From NCBI RefSeq assembly GCF_007752935.1, contig NZ_CP036319.1, forward strand, positions 1,426,001-1,490,000: a stretch of DNA of 64,000 nt. Direction: 5' to 3'. Every line of letters begins with the position of its first letter. Within the stretch, counting starts at the first letter, position 1. The translations under genes and the position numbers were made by a program. A model generated the notes under the pieces. It saw nothing but the letters and a program-made list of their open reading frames with translations. It was not told the DNA's origin and did no database searches. Source of the stretch: Crateriforma conspicua (GTDB lineage Bacteria; Planctomycetota; Planctomycetia; Pirellulales; Pirellulaceae). Of the stretch, positions 1-10,085 are shown in pieces.

Positions 1-78
1 CAACCTTGGGTGCTGTGCATCGCCATGGCCTGTCTGTGCGGCGAGTGGACGTTGCGTCGCTGGCAAGGAGCCCGCTAA
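1..78 (+). CDS. C-terminal end of a membrane protein (partial)
   Basis: Frame 1 is open from the window edge to TAA at 76-78 and encodes 25 residues: a hydrophobic stretch, then a basic tail with EWTLRRWQGAR. That pattern (last membrane helix, then Glu-Trp and a basic tail) resembles the C-terminus of large planctomycete membrane proteins with vWA or glutamine-amidotransferase-like domains, but too little is visible to assign a family. The call rests only on the open frame and the composition of the tail. Confidence 0.35.
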   Translation, partial: QPWVLCIAMACLCGEWTLRRWQGAR

Positions 79-219
79 CGCTCGGTTTGCCAATGCGTCT
101 ATCATGACGTCGGCTCTATCTCCCAGTCCGATTGACCGGCAATGTCATGCGACGCCGTGAAAGGCTCCGGTGCAATTTGTTGTGTGCAAATGTACGGGCG
201 GTCCGTTCCGGCGATGCCA

Positions 220-2403
220 TCAGGCTCCGTCGGCCAATTCCATTCGGTCCCCATAGCGCCGCAGCACCTGTCGTCGCAGATCCGACAATGCTTCGTCGTT
301 CATTTCCGGGTCCCCGTCGATCATGTCCTGTGCCAGTTCCCGAACCACCGCCAGGATTTCGCGGTCACGGGCTAGATCGGCAACACGCAGCGGTGGCAAA
401 CCGCTTTGCTGTTTTCCCAACATATCGCCGGGGCCACGCATTCGGAAATCCGCTTCGGCCAGTTCAAATCCGTCGTCGGTGGATTCGAAAATTTTCAACC
501 GTTCGACTTCGTCTGGTGGGACGTCCCCATCGGTGAAAACGGCCACATGTCCCGGGTGAACGCCACGGTTGATGCGGCCGCGCAGTTGATGCAGTTGTGC
601 CAGGCCGAATCGGTTGGCACCCAAAATGGTCATCACGGTGGCATTGGGCACATCGACACCGACTTCGATGACCGTGGTGCTGACCAAAACCTGAATCGCC
701 CCGTCGGCGAACGCTTCCATCGTTGCGTTCTTCTCGTCCGGTTTCATTCGTCCATGCAACAGCCCGACGCGAAAATCCGCCAACACGTCGTCACGCAACT
801 GGGCATAGATGCTTTCCACCGATGCAACGTCTTCGCAGCCATCCGCGTTGGCATCGTTGTTGGACGGGTCACTGGGGGCGGACGCCGTTGCGGGACCAAC
901 ACGTGGTGCGACCACGTAGACTTGGCGTCCTTCGTCCAAGCGTTGACGAACGAATTGCCACCAACGCTGGGTCCATTCGTCTTGTGCTAAATAGGTGTGG
1001 ACTTCCGTACGACCCGGCGGCTTTTGACGAATCGTGCTCATGTCCACATCGCCGAACAATGTCATGCCGATCGATCGAGGGATCGGTGTGGCCGACATCA
1101 CCAGGCAATGAGGGTCCATGTCGTCGCCCCGCAGCGCGGTTCGTTGCCGGACGCCGAACTTGTGTTGTTCATCGATGACGCAAACCCCAAGCGATTGAAA
1201 TTTAACGTCGTACAACAACGCTTGCGTGCCGACCAACATCGTGACGCGCCCGTCGGCGACTCGTTGTAAAACGTCGCGTCGCTGCGCGGTGCCCAGTGAT
1301 CCCGACAACAGACCGATGTGGTCGCTGTTGTCCGCATGGATGTGCCGCAGATTTTCATAGTGCTGGCGTGCCAAGACTTCCGTCGGTGCCATCAGGACGC
1401 TTTGGTGCGACGATGCGTGAGCCAGCATCATGGCGTAAAACGCAACGGCGGTTTTGCCGCTGCCGACGTCGCCCTGCAGCAGACGGTTCATTGGGAACTG
1501 ACGCCGTAAATCGTGACGGATTTCTTGAACGACCTGGCGTTGGTCGTCGGTCAGGGTGAATCCGAACCGATCCAAAATAGCCGCATGTGTTTCCGGGCTG
1601 GCATCGATGACCGGTGCGTTCAGATCCGTGGTCAGACTGCGTCGACGCATGGCTAGGGCCAATTGCATGACCAGCAATTCCTGGGAAACGAATCGCGTTC
1701 GCGCGGCGATCAGCGACCGATCATCCGTGGGAAAGTGGATTTGCCACAACGCCCGGTCGATCGGCGGCAGGGGGCCGTCATGGTCGATCCCGCCCGGATC
1801 AATGCTCGCGTCGCGCAATCGACGCACCACGGCGCGACGCAAATCCTCCGGCATGACTTCCGTGGTTTCGCGTGCCAATTGTTCCAAGACTTCGCGTGTG
1901 TATCGACGCATGTCATATTGCTTGAACCCGTCGGTCAACGGATAGACGGGCAAGATTTCGCCGGCCCCGGCGGCTTCGTCCTCACGCAAGATTTTGACTT
2001 TCGGATGGACGAATTCCATCCGCAGACCTTTCTGTGTCGGCACGCCGCTGATCATCACTCGCCGCTCGAAAGTCAACGTGTCGGCGCGAAACGGCTGGTT
2101 GAAAAATACGATCCGAACCGAGCCGGTTTCGTTGGTCACGACCGCGCCGAAAATCGATTTACCCGGACTGCGTGCGGATAGTTCCGCGTCGGTGATCACG
2201 CCGGTGACCGATGCGGCCTGGCCGTCTTTCAGGCGATCAATTGCGACTTCGGCAGCAGGGTGTTCGTAGTCGCGCGGGAAGAAGAACAGCAAATCACGCA
2301 GCGTGTAGATGCCCAGCTTCGCCAGACGCTCGGCACGTTGAGGCCCGACGCCGGCCAGAAACTGAATCTTGGTCGTCGGCGTCAGGGAAGAAGCGTCGCT
2401 CAT
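220..2403 (-). CDS. recG: ATP-dependent DNA helicase RecG
   Basis: A 727-residue protein, close to usual RecG length. RecG binds stalled replication forks and Holliday junctions and drives branch migration. The N-terminal wedge region contains an OB-fold, and a helix-hairpin-like motif opens the protein (FLAGVGPQRAERLAKLGI). The helicase core has Walker A GDVGSGKTAV at residues 311-320, motif II as DEQHKFG near 415, SATPIPR for motif III and QLRGRINRG for motif VI. The motif VI form differs slightly from the common QLRGRVGRG. It begins with ATG at 2403. The gene is transcribed away from its neighbour and no operon partner is obvious. Confidence 0.95.
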   Translation of the reverse strand: MSDASSLTPTTKIQFLAGVGPQRAERLAKLGIYTLRDLLFFFPRDYEHPAAEVAIDRLKDGQAASVTGVITDAELSARSPGKSIFGAVVTNETGSVRIVFFNQPFRADTLTFERRVMISGVPTQKGLRMEFVHPKVKILREDEAAGAGEILPVYPLTDGFKQYDMRRYTREVLEQLARETTEVMPEDLRRAVVRRLRDASIDPGGIDHDGPLPPIDRALWQIHFPTDDRSLIAARTRFVSQELLVMQLALAMRRRSLTTDLNAPVIDASPETHAAILDRFGFTLTDDQRQVVQEIRHDLRRQFPMNRLLQGDVGSGKTAVAFYAMMLAHASSHQSVLMAPTEVLARQHYENLRHIHADNSDHIGLLSGSLGTAQRRDVLQRVADGRVTMLVGTQALLYDVKFQSLGVCVIDEQHKFGVRQRTALRGDDMDPHCLVMSATPIPRSIGMTLFGDVDMSTIRQKPPGRTEVHTYLAQDEWTQRWWQFVRQRLDEGRQVYVVAPRVGPATASAPSDPSNNDANADGCEDVASVESIYAQLRDDVLADFRVGLLHGRMKPDEKNATMEAFADGAIQVLVSTTVIEVGVDVPNATVMTILGANRFGLAQLHQLRGRINRGVHPGHVAVFTDGDVPPDEVERLKIFESTDDGFELAEADFRMRGPGDMLGKQQSGLPPLRVADLARDREILAVVRELAQDMIDGDPEMNDEALSDLRRQVLRRYGDRMELADGA

Positions 2404-2481
2404 GCGCAGATTTTAAACGCATCGACGAAATCACGCAGCGGTGGTGATCGACCCTCGTCGTGCCAAAGCGACCAATGACCC

Positions 2482-2516
2482 AAAAAAACGGGCGGCGTGA
2501 TTCATCACGCCGCCCG
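2482..2516 (-). terminator. Rho-independent terminator of the EF-hand gene
   Basis: A perfect 12-bp stem (2489-2500 with 2505-2516, 4-nt loop) is followed on the minus strand by a run of seven T (2482-2488). It lies about 30 bp past the stop of the minus-strand EF-hand gene. Confidence 0.8.
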
Positions 2517-2546
2517 AAAATGCTGTTCCATTCGGATCGCGGTCAA

Positions 2547-3581
2547 TCAGTTGCCTTCTTCGGCCGCCGCTTTGGCTGCGGCTTTCGCACGAGCGAAGAT
2601 GATGATTTCTTCGATGTCCAACGCGTCGTTGTTATCGATGTCGACCTTGTCCAGCTGTGACTTCATGTCTTCGGTCAGCTCGTCGCCGGCAAGCAGGCCG
2701 TCGCCGTCGGAGTCGTATTTGGCAATTAATGCTTCGAAGCGGACCCATTCTGCGGATCCGGGAATGATGGCCCCTTCTTCCTCTTCATCGCCTGATGCGG
2801 CGGGTGCCGGGCGGGCTTCGGCGACGGCCGGTTCTTCATCGGCGGTGGAATCGTCGGCGGGTTGATCGCCTCCGTTGGCGGCCGGCTCCATGTCTTGGTA
2901 ATCGCTATCATCACCACCGGCTGCGGGCGGCTGTCCGCCACCACCACTGCCGCCGTCCATCTCTTCCGGGGCACCGGGGACGGCGCCGCCGGGAGTACTG
3001 GAAATGACTTCGCCGGAATACTCGTCAATGACCGTCAACGTTCCGTCATCGCCGGCGACCATGTTGCCTTGGATGTCTTGTTCTTCGTAAACGTACTTTT
3101 GGTGACTCAGGTACATGTCGCGACCTTCAAACGGTTTGTAGGTCACGTACATCTTGTGTTTGCGAAGCGGCAGTCCGGACTGAAAGCCGTAGACTTCGAC
3201 TTTGCGGCTGCCTTCCATGAACGTGTCCATGGGAGCGAATCCCAACGTGCTCTGGACAATGTCGTTGCTAAGGAATTGATCCGGTTTGCGACCGAATTCG
3301 ATTGCCTTGGATTCCACCTTCGCAAAGGCCTCGTCCACTTGGGGGCGAGCGACTTTGTAGTCGTACCCCAGTGCGGCCAACAACAGGGCCAACACGCCCA
3401 GAAGAACGTACTGGCGAACGTTGGATTTCGGCTTTTCGGCGGCCGGTTCCGGCGTCGCCGCTTCGGTGGTGGTAACGGGTTCGCCGGCCTGCACATCGGT
3501 GAATTCGACATCACCGGCGGGGGCGGCGGCGGGATCTTGTTGGACGTCGTCGGTGGGGTGATCAGCGTTGGGGTCAGACAT
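2547..3581 (-). CDS. Membrane-anchored EF-hand protein
   Basis: 344 residues. An acidic, Ala/Pro-rich N-terminus of about 50 residues is followed by one membrane helix (VLLGVLALLLAALGY) and an extracytoplasmic region. The middle is low-complexity, rich in Gly, Asp, Glu and Pro. The C-terminus has a pair of EF-hands: a canonical loop DSDGDGLLAGDEL, then DIDNNDALDIEEI. These should bind calcium. EF-hand proteins with long disordered linkers are frequent in planctomycetes, and the function of this one is unknown. It is a single gene with its own terminator. Confidence 0.75.
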   Translation of the reverse strand: MSDPNADHPTDDVQQDPAAAPAGDVEFTDVQAGEPVTTTEAATPEPAAEKPKSNVRQYVLLGVLALLLAALGYDYKVARPQVDEAFAKVESKAIEFGRKPDQFLSNDIVQSTLGFAPMDTFMEGSRKVEVYGFQSGLPLRKHKMYVTYKPFEGRDMYLSHQKYVYEEQDIQGNMVAGDDGTLTVIDEYSGEVISSTPGGAVPGAPEEMDGGSGGGGQPPAAGGDDSDYQDMEPAANGGDQPADDSTADEEPAVAEARPAPAASGDEEEEGAIIPGSAEWVRFEALIAKYDSDGDGLLAGDELTEDMKSQLDKVDIDNNDALDIEEIIIFARAKAAAKAAAEEGN

Positions 3582-3750
3582 GAGGAAACCAGCCTAAAAA
3601 CCGGGCCCAAAGATGGACACTTGGGGAAAAGAACGTGGCCCTATCATGACTGACCCGCACCGCAAAAATCAACCATTGACCGCCGCAGAAGGAAAAATGA
3701 GCAGTCCTTTCAGGCCTCGGCCGAGCCGATGCGGCCTGCCCAAAGGGACT

Positions 3751-4428
3751 TCAGCGGGATTGCCCGGCCAGAAAGATTGACTTCATTGCGACGACATCGC
3801 GCGGGCCGATCCGTTGGCAAATCCGAGTTTCCGGGACCACACCGGCGCGTCGCAGAACATCGGTGGGCAACCCGGCCAAGCCACGAAAGCGTCGGTGGCG
3901 TAGATGGTGCCCCGATAGTCGCAGGCTTTCCAGTTGATCGGCCAAATCCATTTCATCCAAAGCATAGCGGACCTCGGTCGCGTCCTCGGCAGTGATTTCA
4001 AACAGCGGAACGCGAGCCACAACGACCCGACCGGATTCGACCAAGCCGGGCATCCAGCGGTCAAAGAACAGCGTCACCAGGACGCCACAGTGAATGCCGT
4101 CGGCGTCGGGATCGAACAGCAACACGATCCGCTGGAAACGGACCCGTTCGACTTGAAAATCGTTTCCCCAGCCGGCACCGATCGCCTCGGCCAAACAGCC
4201 ATACAGCGGGTTGGAACGCACCGCCTTGGCCGATGCTTTGGCGGCGTTCAGCGGCTTGCCCTGCATCGGCAACACCGCTTGGAAGGTGGCATCACGAAGA
4301 GCCAGAACCGACTTGGACGCGCTCTGACCTTCCACGATTAGCAACTCGGTCGCCGGCCCGTCCGGATGACCCGCCGTCGGTCCGGCCACGCACGGGTGCA
4401 GACGTGTGTGCTGGGTGGGAAACGTCAT
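3751..4428 (-). CDS. Stand-alone TOPRIM protein resembling the GyrB/ParE C-terminal region
   Basis: 225 residues. The start aligns with the TOPRIM domain of type IIA topoisomerase B subunits: LLIVEGQSA (Glu33) corresponds to LxxVEGDSA, FQAVLPMQGKPLNAAKA to the strand after it, and LLFDPDADGIHC (Asp106, 108, 110) to the DxDxDG metal site. The GHKL ATPase and transducer domains that normally precede TOPRIM are absent; GyrB is about 800 residues. The acidic residues are retained, so metal binding is plausible, but the protein cannot be an ATP-driven gyrase alone. It could pair with a GyrA-like partner elsewhere or be a diverged fragment. Confidence 0.7.
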   Translation of the reverse strand: MTFPTQHTRLHPCVAGPTAGHPDGPATELLIVEGQSASKSVLALRDATFQAVLPMQGKPLNAAKASAKAVRSNPLYGCLAEAIGAGWGNDFQVERVRFQRIVLLFDPDADGIHCGVLVTLFFDRWMPGLVESGRVVVARVPLFEITAEDATEVRYALDEMDLADQLESLRLSGHHLRHRRFRGLAGLPTDVLRRAGVVPETRICQRIGPRDVVAMKSIFLAGQSR

Positions 4429-4536
4429 GTGGATGTCGTTTCCCCGGTCGATGCCATTCCCGCGGCCGCATGATGGTCGCGCGCCGCGTCGATAACCGGT
4501 CTCTGACCAGCTCTTACCTGGCCAACCTTTGCCTGT

Positions 4537-5760
4537 TCAGCTCGTGCCGCGACGAATTTCGCTGGCCTGGAACTGAACCGTAAATCGGTAAATCCGTTTC
4601 GTCTCACAAACAATCTCACCGGTTTGCAAGTTCACCGTCCTGGGGACTTCGGTGCGATTCACGTTGGCGACCGCGCGGTAACCACGTTCGGCAAAGATGT
4701 CGATCACCATGGCCAGTGCCAACGGGTCTTCGAAAATGGGGTCTTCCGAATTGATCTGGGCCATGCCGGGAATCGCGTGACGCATGATGATTGGCATGAA
4801 CCGATCGTTGATCAAGCGAATCACCGAATGGAACATGCCCGCGTGTTCCAGTTGATACCCATCCATCCGGCGAACCAATTCTTGGCGTGCATGGATCGAC
4901 AGGTCTTGTGCCAACGGCAGGTGACGGACCGCATCATAGGTTTCCGGATCCAGTTCCAGTGACGACTGGTACTTCAGTTCCTTCAGGATGTTGCGTTCGA
5001 CTTCGGCAATGTCACCTTGGGCATCGATGAAGTGATAATGATAGATTTCCTTCAGCGACTGCAGCGCGTCCCACGTCTGTTCCTTGAACACACGGTAACG
5101 GTGCTTGGCGGCCGCGGGATCGATGTCCGTCGGACGCTGTTCCAACAGCATGTCTTCGGTGCCACCCTCGGACAGGATCTTTTCATTCTCCGCGGCGATC
5201 TTGCGACCACGTTCCAATTGGCGATCAATACTGGTTCGTTCGTCGACGAACAGCACGACCGCGTGAATGGTCGGCTTACGAAAGTTGATGGCCAGCGGCG
5301 TTTGATGGTACTCGCGATACAGCAAGTTCATCTTCTGGACCAACAGCTTCAAACACTCGACTTGGACACGCGTCCGCGGGAAGCCGTCGATGATGCACCC
5401 GTCGCGGAATTCCTCGTGCAGCATCTTGCGAAACAGCAAGTTGATCACGTCGGTATCACCGACCATGCCGCCGGATTCCTTGATCGCTCTGGCCTCAGGA
5501 CTGTCCAGCAAATCGCTGACCACGATCGGCGGACAGGTCAATCCACGGGCTTTGGCAATGAACTCGGTGTTGGTTCCTTTCCCCGCACCAGGTGCCCCGC
5601 CCAGCAGGATCAGCTCCTTGCCGAAACGCAAGTTTTCGTGGCCCAGTTCTTCTTCCAGCTCCGTCCACACGTTGGTGAAGATGACCTGGGCGTCTTTGAC
5701 TTCCAAGTCTTCGTTGTCGTTTTGCTGGGTCTGCGGCAATTCGTCTAAGTTGGACGACAT
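4537..5760 (-). CDS. Adenylate-kinase-like nucleoside monophosphate kinase with C-terminal extension
   Basis: 407 residues from the ATG at 5760. The upstream 31 codons of the open frame are Arg/Pro-rich and look non-coding. The P-loop GGAPGAGKGT lies at residues 54-63, followed by GCIIDGFPRTRVQVE, the NMP-kinase motif of the adenylate kinase family. The kinase domain spans roughly 45-265; adenylate kinases are usually 180-220 residues. The remaining 140 residues are an unrelated extension (LSIHARQELVRRMDGYQ onward) that I do not recognise. It probably phosphorylates a nucleoside monophosphate using ATP in the cytosol. The extension may add a regulatory or second activity. Confidence 0.75.
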   Translation of the reverse strand: MSSNLDELPQTQQNDNEDLEVKDAQVIFTNVWTELEEELGHENLRFGKELILLGGAPGAGKGTNTEFIAKARGLTCPPIVVSDLLDSPEARAIKESGGMVGDTDVINLLFRKMLHEEFRDGCIIDGFPRTRVQVECLKLLVQKMNLLYREYHQTPLAINFRKPTIHAVVLFVDERTSIDRQLERGRKIAAENEKILSEGGTEDMLLEQRPTDIDPAAAKHRYRVFKEQTWDALQSLKEIYHYHFIDAQGDIAEVERNILKELKYQSSLELDPETYDAVRHLPLAQDLSIHARQELVRRMDGYQLEHAGMFHSVIRLINDRFMPIIMRHAIPGMAQINSEDPIFEDPLALAMVIDIFAERGYRAVANVNRTEVPRTVNLQTGEIVCETKRIYRFTVQFQASEIRRGTS

Positions 5761-6005
5761 GGCTTTCTTGTCAAAACAAATGAAGGAGGGGAGGGACGCA
5801 CGCGAAGTGACCGGTGCATCGTGTCGCCGCGGACCAATTCTTTCAACCACCATCGGTCCAAGTGTGACGCCTTGTCGCGAATGGTGCGGTTGGCGGCCGC
5901 CGTCGGGGGCTGATTTGACCCGTGTTTTCGTGGCTTTTGTTCGCCCGATGCCCGGAATGCGGCATGGTGACGCGTGACACCGTGGCGTTGGTCGACCCGA
6001 CTGCC

Positions 6006-9000
6006 TCAGCTGGCCGCTGTTTCCGACCCGCCCGCAGTCGGCGGCATCACCGTCGGCGGTGTCGTGGGCACTGTCATCCCAGGGGGAAACGATCGGATGT
6101 GCAAATCCCGCTGCGGGAAAGCAATCTCGATGCCTTCGGCGTTGAAGCGATCGTTGATGGCGGTGTGCAGCTCATGGATCGTCGTCAAACGCACATCCAG
6201 CGTCGACAGATAGCATCGCAACACCAGGTTCAGCGTCGAATCGCCGAAGCCTTCGAAGGTAACGATCGGTCCTGGATCTTCGCTGATGTTTTCGTGTTGG
6301 TCGCAAATCTCTTTCAGCAATTCGCACGCCCGCCGCGTGTCGCTGCCATACGCAATGCCGATGTTCATCACGACACGGTTGGTGCTGTCGGTCAACGTCC
6401 AGTTGATCAGGCGTCCGGTGACCAAGTCCTTGTTCGGAACGACCAATTCCTGACGATCCCAATTGGTGATCGTTGTGGCCCGAATCCGTATCCGTGACAC
6501 CACGCCTGTGGTGTCGCCCAGCGTCACGATGTCGCCGACGCGGATGGGTTGTTCGAACAACAAGATGATCCCGCTGATAAAGTTCGCAAAGATCTCTTGC
6601 AGCCCGAATCCCAAGCCTACACCCAACGCGGCGACCAGCCACTGGATGCTGTCCCATCGCAAACCCAGCGTTTGGCAAGACATGAAAATCCCAAAGGCGG
6701 CCAACGCATAAGTGCCGACCGATGTGATCGCGTAACGCGCCGCTTTGTCGATCGGCAAACGCTCCAGCAACAATCCTTCGACCAGGCCGGGCAGGTTGCG
6801 AACGATCACCCACGTCAGCACGACCACGGGAATGGCCAACACCACATTGGCCAGGGTGATCCAGCGGACTTCCACCGTGCCGTCGGGGTTGCTGACCGAG
6901 ACGCTCCACAATTCAAAGCGATTCAGAAACTCGACCGCGGGCAACACCGGTGCCCAAACCAGGACCAAGCCGACGATCACGGACAACCAGATGATCGCTT
7001 GCATCATCCGCGTTGTCTGAGCGCTGATTTCTGCGGCCGGCAAATTGTCTTCCTGTTCAATGTCAAAGCCTTCGACATTGACACGGTCCGTCTCATCGCG
7101 TTTTTCCTTGTACAACGCGTACGCGACCCGCCGACGCTGCAGAAGCAACCAACGCCACAGGAAACCGCTGACGACAAATGCGATGACGATCAACCAAATC
7201 GTCCCGTATCCGCATTCGGCCAGCGACAACGCCGCGTATTGATACCCCAGCAATGAAATCGTGCACAGAATAAACGGTGTGGCCACGATCAATGGAAACC
7301 AGAACATCCGCAAGCGACTGAGCCAGCTGTCGGGATAATGCTGCATCCGCGTTGTGAAGATGCCGTGCTTGGGATGAAAACAATCCCAGAAGAACACCGA
7401 CGCCAAAAACATGCCGGCGACGAACAGGCCACGCCCCAAAGATCCTTCGACTTGAGGGTTTCCGATTTGCTGGCACACGGTCCACAGCAACAAAATCGGT
7501 AATCCGACGTCGATCAGAATCCTTAATCCCTTGCGCAGTTGTTCAACGGACGGTTCGTCGCTGTTGAAGTGGGCGATCGCCAAGCCTTGCGGACGCAATA
7601 CCTGACGCATCAGTTCCAAGGGCAGGATGAAGTACGCCGCGACCTTGAAACCTTGCGCATACGCTTGGATCAAACGATCAGACGATTCAGATTTCTCGAT
7701 CGCCTCGCCGATGAAATACAGCAAGATAAAGACGGGTAAGGCTAACGCGACGGTGATCAAAATCGCCGACAACGTGGGAACCAGCGACGTCGTGTTCCAA
7801 GCCCTTGCTTTCTTTGCCAGTGCCGTCATCCGCCGCCGCAATCGCGTGCCGGCAAAGATCATCGAAAGCAACGCCAAAATCAGTAGGGCGGGCAGATGCG
7901 GTTGCCCTTTCAAGCCAACCCAGAATGCCGTCAAGACTTGACCCAACGTGAACGGATGCATGATCCGAATCAGACTGTTCCATGCGGTCGGAAAGTCTCG
8001 CATCGACAGCGGGCTGCGGTTGCGGATCCACAGCACATGTCGATTGATCAAGTGACGCAGTTCATCCAGGTTGCTTTGCTGCGTTTCCAGTTGACGCTGT
8101 GTGCGAAGATGTAGGTCGATGTCGGTGTCGATGTCCGCGATAAAGCGATCAAGCAGACGTTGTTCGGTTTCGCTGATCTGGCTCTTCGGAATGGATCCCG
8201 ACCAAAGGCTGGAACTGGCGGAACTGTTCCACTGGGTTTGGATCTGCAGCTCCGCTTTCTCGGCACGCAGTTGATCGATCCGCGTGCGAACACGGCGTAT
8301 TTCCGATGCCAGCGATCCAGGATCAGGCAATCTGCCCTGCAACAGTTGCAATTCGACACCCAAGCTGGGGCGAATGCGGCCTTCGGATTCCAAATCCCGT
8401 TCGATCGTTTCGATCTTTTCGTTCAACAGCCGAGTGATCTCTTCGGCCTTCGCTTCCTCTTCGGTCAATCGTCGGCGGACTCGTTCGGTCTCCGACAAGA
8501 TCTCGATCCATGAATCTTCGGACTTCAAGATTGCCGATTCTTCCGCCTCTGTTTCACTCAGCGAATCGCGGTATTGTCTAAGATCGGACCGGGTGCGTGC
8601 TTCCTTGCTTTGCCGGACCGCTTCGGCCCAGTACTGTTGCAATTGGGTCGCACGTGCCAGTTCACGCTCGGCCAACGTCCGATTCAGCGGCAACAAATCC
8701 GCTTCGGCCTCGATCGCCTTCAGTTCGTTTTCCAGCGTTTTGATCCGCTGTTCGGTCGCCGCGATTTGGGCTTCCCGTTGGGCTTGCAAGGCTTCGGCCA
8801 CGTCGCCGTTTTCGTCGTCCACCGGCTTGGCATCGCCTTTGGATTGCAAGTCCGCCAGTTGTTGTTTCGCTTCGGCGATCAGTTGCGGCAGGGCGGCGCG
8901 GCGTGGTTGACGTTGGCTGATCTCTTGATTGATTGCCTGCAACTTTTGTCGGGCCGCCTCCACAACGGCGTCCTGGTTGGCCAGCTCTTGCCGCAGTTGT

Positions 9001-9626
9001 TCCAGGCTCAAAAAGCGGCTGTCGGGACGCTCGACCGGCGATGGTTCCTTGGCTTCGACCTGGCGTCTCGCATCGGCGGTGTCAAAGCCGATGGTCGATA
9101 GCGTTTTCTCATAGGAGGATTGCTTTTCGCTATCGGATCGACGGTCTTTGTATGCCGATTGGGCCGTTGCCAGGATCTTCAGTATCCGTTCACGCAGATC
9201 GTCATCGATTTCGGATTTTTTAACGTTGGCAATCGCAGTTGTGATCGCCTCTTCGTTGGTCAAGTCTTCGGCGTCCAGCAGCGGTGCCGCATCTTCTGCC
9301 GGATCGGATGTCGCCGTCTCGGTCGCCTGCATTCGGGCGGCGGCCAGTCGGATCTGGGGGGCTGACGCGGTGGGCGATGTCGGGACACCCGCCCCGGGCT
9401 GACGCACCACTCCGGATGACGCTTGCCGTACGGTGCCCTGTGCCAGTGACCCGGACGAGGCGGGCGCGGTGTGTTGGGGCTGTGGGCCGGTGGGGATCAC
9501 AAAATTCTGTGCGGTCACCCATGCCGGGACCGACGCACACAGAACCGCCATCAACGATGCGGCCAAGGCCAAGACGACCTGCCGACGAAGGGCGAACGAT
9601 CGCGGATTCGGTCGGAATTTGGGCAT
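6006..9626 (-). CDS. Large MscS/MscK-family mechanosensitive channel
   Basis: 1206 residues from the ATG at 9626, chosen because it opens a signal peptide (MPKFRPNPRSFALRRQ then a hydrophobic run and Ala-X-Ala). A long periplasmic coiled-coil region rich in Glu, Gln and Arg is followed by about ten membrane helices and a C-terminal MscS domain. The pore helix region is seen as GVGLGFGLQEIFANF, followed by ISGIILLFEQPIRVGD. This is the MscK/YbdG-type large architecture. It should open under membrane tension to release solutes on osmotic downshift. A single gene; the preceding 266 bp separate it from the tRNA. Confidence 0.9.
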   Translation of the reverse strand: MPKFRPNPRSFALRRQVVLALAASLMAVLCASVPAWVTAQNFVIPTGPQPQHTAPASSGSLAQGTVRQASSGVVRQPGAGVPTSPTASAPQIRLAAARMQATETATSDPAEDAAPLLDAEDLTNEEAITTAIANVKKSEIDDDLRERILKILATAQSAYKDRRSDSEKQSSYEKTLSTIGFDTADARRQVEAKEPSPVERPDSRFLSLEQLRQELANQDAVVEAARQKLQAINQEISQRQPRRAALPQLIAEAKQQLADLQSKGDAKPVDDENGDVAEALQAQREAQIAATEQRIKTLENELKAIEAEADLLPLNRTLAERELARATQLQQYWAEAVRQSKEARTRSDLRQYRDSLSETEAEESAILKSEDSWIEILSETERVRRRLTEEEAKAEEITRLLNEKIETIERDLESEGRIRPSLGVELQLLQGRLPDPGSLASEIRRVRTRIDQLRAEKAELQIQTQWNSSASSSLWSGSIPKSQISETEQRLLDRFIADIDTDIDLHLRTQRQLETQQSNLDELRHLINRHVLWIRNRSPLSMRDFPTAWNSLIRIMHPFTLGQVLTAFWVGLKGQPHLPALLILALLSMIFAGTRLRRRMTALAKKARAWNTTSLVPTLSAILITVALALPVFILLYFIGEAIEKSESSDRLIQAYAQGFKVAAYFILPLELMRQVLRPQGLAIAHFNSDEPSVEQLRKGLRILIDVGLPILLLWTVCQQIGNPQVEGSLGRGLFVAGMFLASVFFWDCFHPKHGIFTTRMQHYPDSWLSRLRMFWFPLIVATPFILCTISLLGYQYAALSLAECGYGTIWLIVIAFVVSGFLWRWLLLQRRRVAYALYKEKRDETDRVNVEGFDIEQEDNLPAAEISAQTTRMMQAIIWLSVIVGLVLVWAPVLPAVEFLNRFELWSVSVSNPDGTVEVRWITLANVVLAIPVVVLTWVIVRNLPGLVEGLLLERLPIDKAARYAITSVGTYALAAFGIFMSCQTLGLRWDSIQWLVAALGVGLGFGLQEIFANFISGIILLFEQPIRVGDIVTLGDTTGVVSRIRIRATTITNWDRQELVVPNKDLVTGRLINWTLTDSTNRVVMNIGIAYGSDTRRACELLKEICDQHENISEDPGPIVTFEGFGDSTLNLVLRCYLSTLDVRLTTIHELHTAINDRFNAEGIEIAFPQRDLHIRSFPPGMTVPTTPPTVMPPTAGGSETAAS

Positions 9627-9892
9627 CAACGCTAGCGACAGAATTTTAGGGAAGGGGCCAACAGAGCATTCGACGGGCATGCATAAAGGATGCCCCCAAA
9701 TGGGCGCATCCCCGGCGCGGATTGTCGTGAAAGTGATCGCGTCGGCGAAAGACCAATGCGAGCGGTGTCGGAGGCGTCCGCGTGGGCGGTGGACGCCGGG
9801 ACGTTGCCGCCACCTGCGGGCAATTTTCATGCCGCCCTCGCAAACCGGCATTGACGCGACGTCTTCCAGTCGCCAACATTGGCGACTTCCCT

Positions 9893-9968
<76 letters not shown>

Positions 9969-9973
9969 CATTC

Positions 9974-10010
9974 AAAACCCTCTGAAGCCAAGTGTTTCAG
10001 AGGGTTTTTT
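9974..10010 (+). terminator. tRNA-Pro terminator carried by the element
   Basis: A 10-bp stem (9977-9986 with 9996-10005) followed by six T lies 7 bp past the tRNA. Because it is inside the attL core, it belongs to the element and replaces the native terminator displaced to 47685. Confidence 0.85.
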
Positions 10011-10052
10011 ATTTGCCACTTTGGCTTCGATTGTGACCATGAAATCGTCTTT

Positions 10053-10073
10053 GCACGATTCAATGCACGAAAC
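10053..10073 (+). promoter_or_regulatory. Candidate integrase arm-type site (left)
   Basis: This 21-bp site contains two copies of the GCACGA word around CAAT. It matches the site at 47516-47536 with one mismatch, and lies 85 bp from the att core, just before the integrase start codon. Confidence 0.55.
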
Positions 10074-10085
10074 GGAGCCGATTCC

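Noticed and set aside
2862-3653. 263-residue plus-strand open frame
   Set aside because: Antisense to the EF-hand gene, arising from its GC-rich codon pattern.
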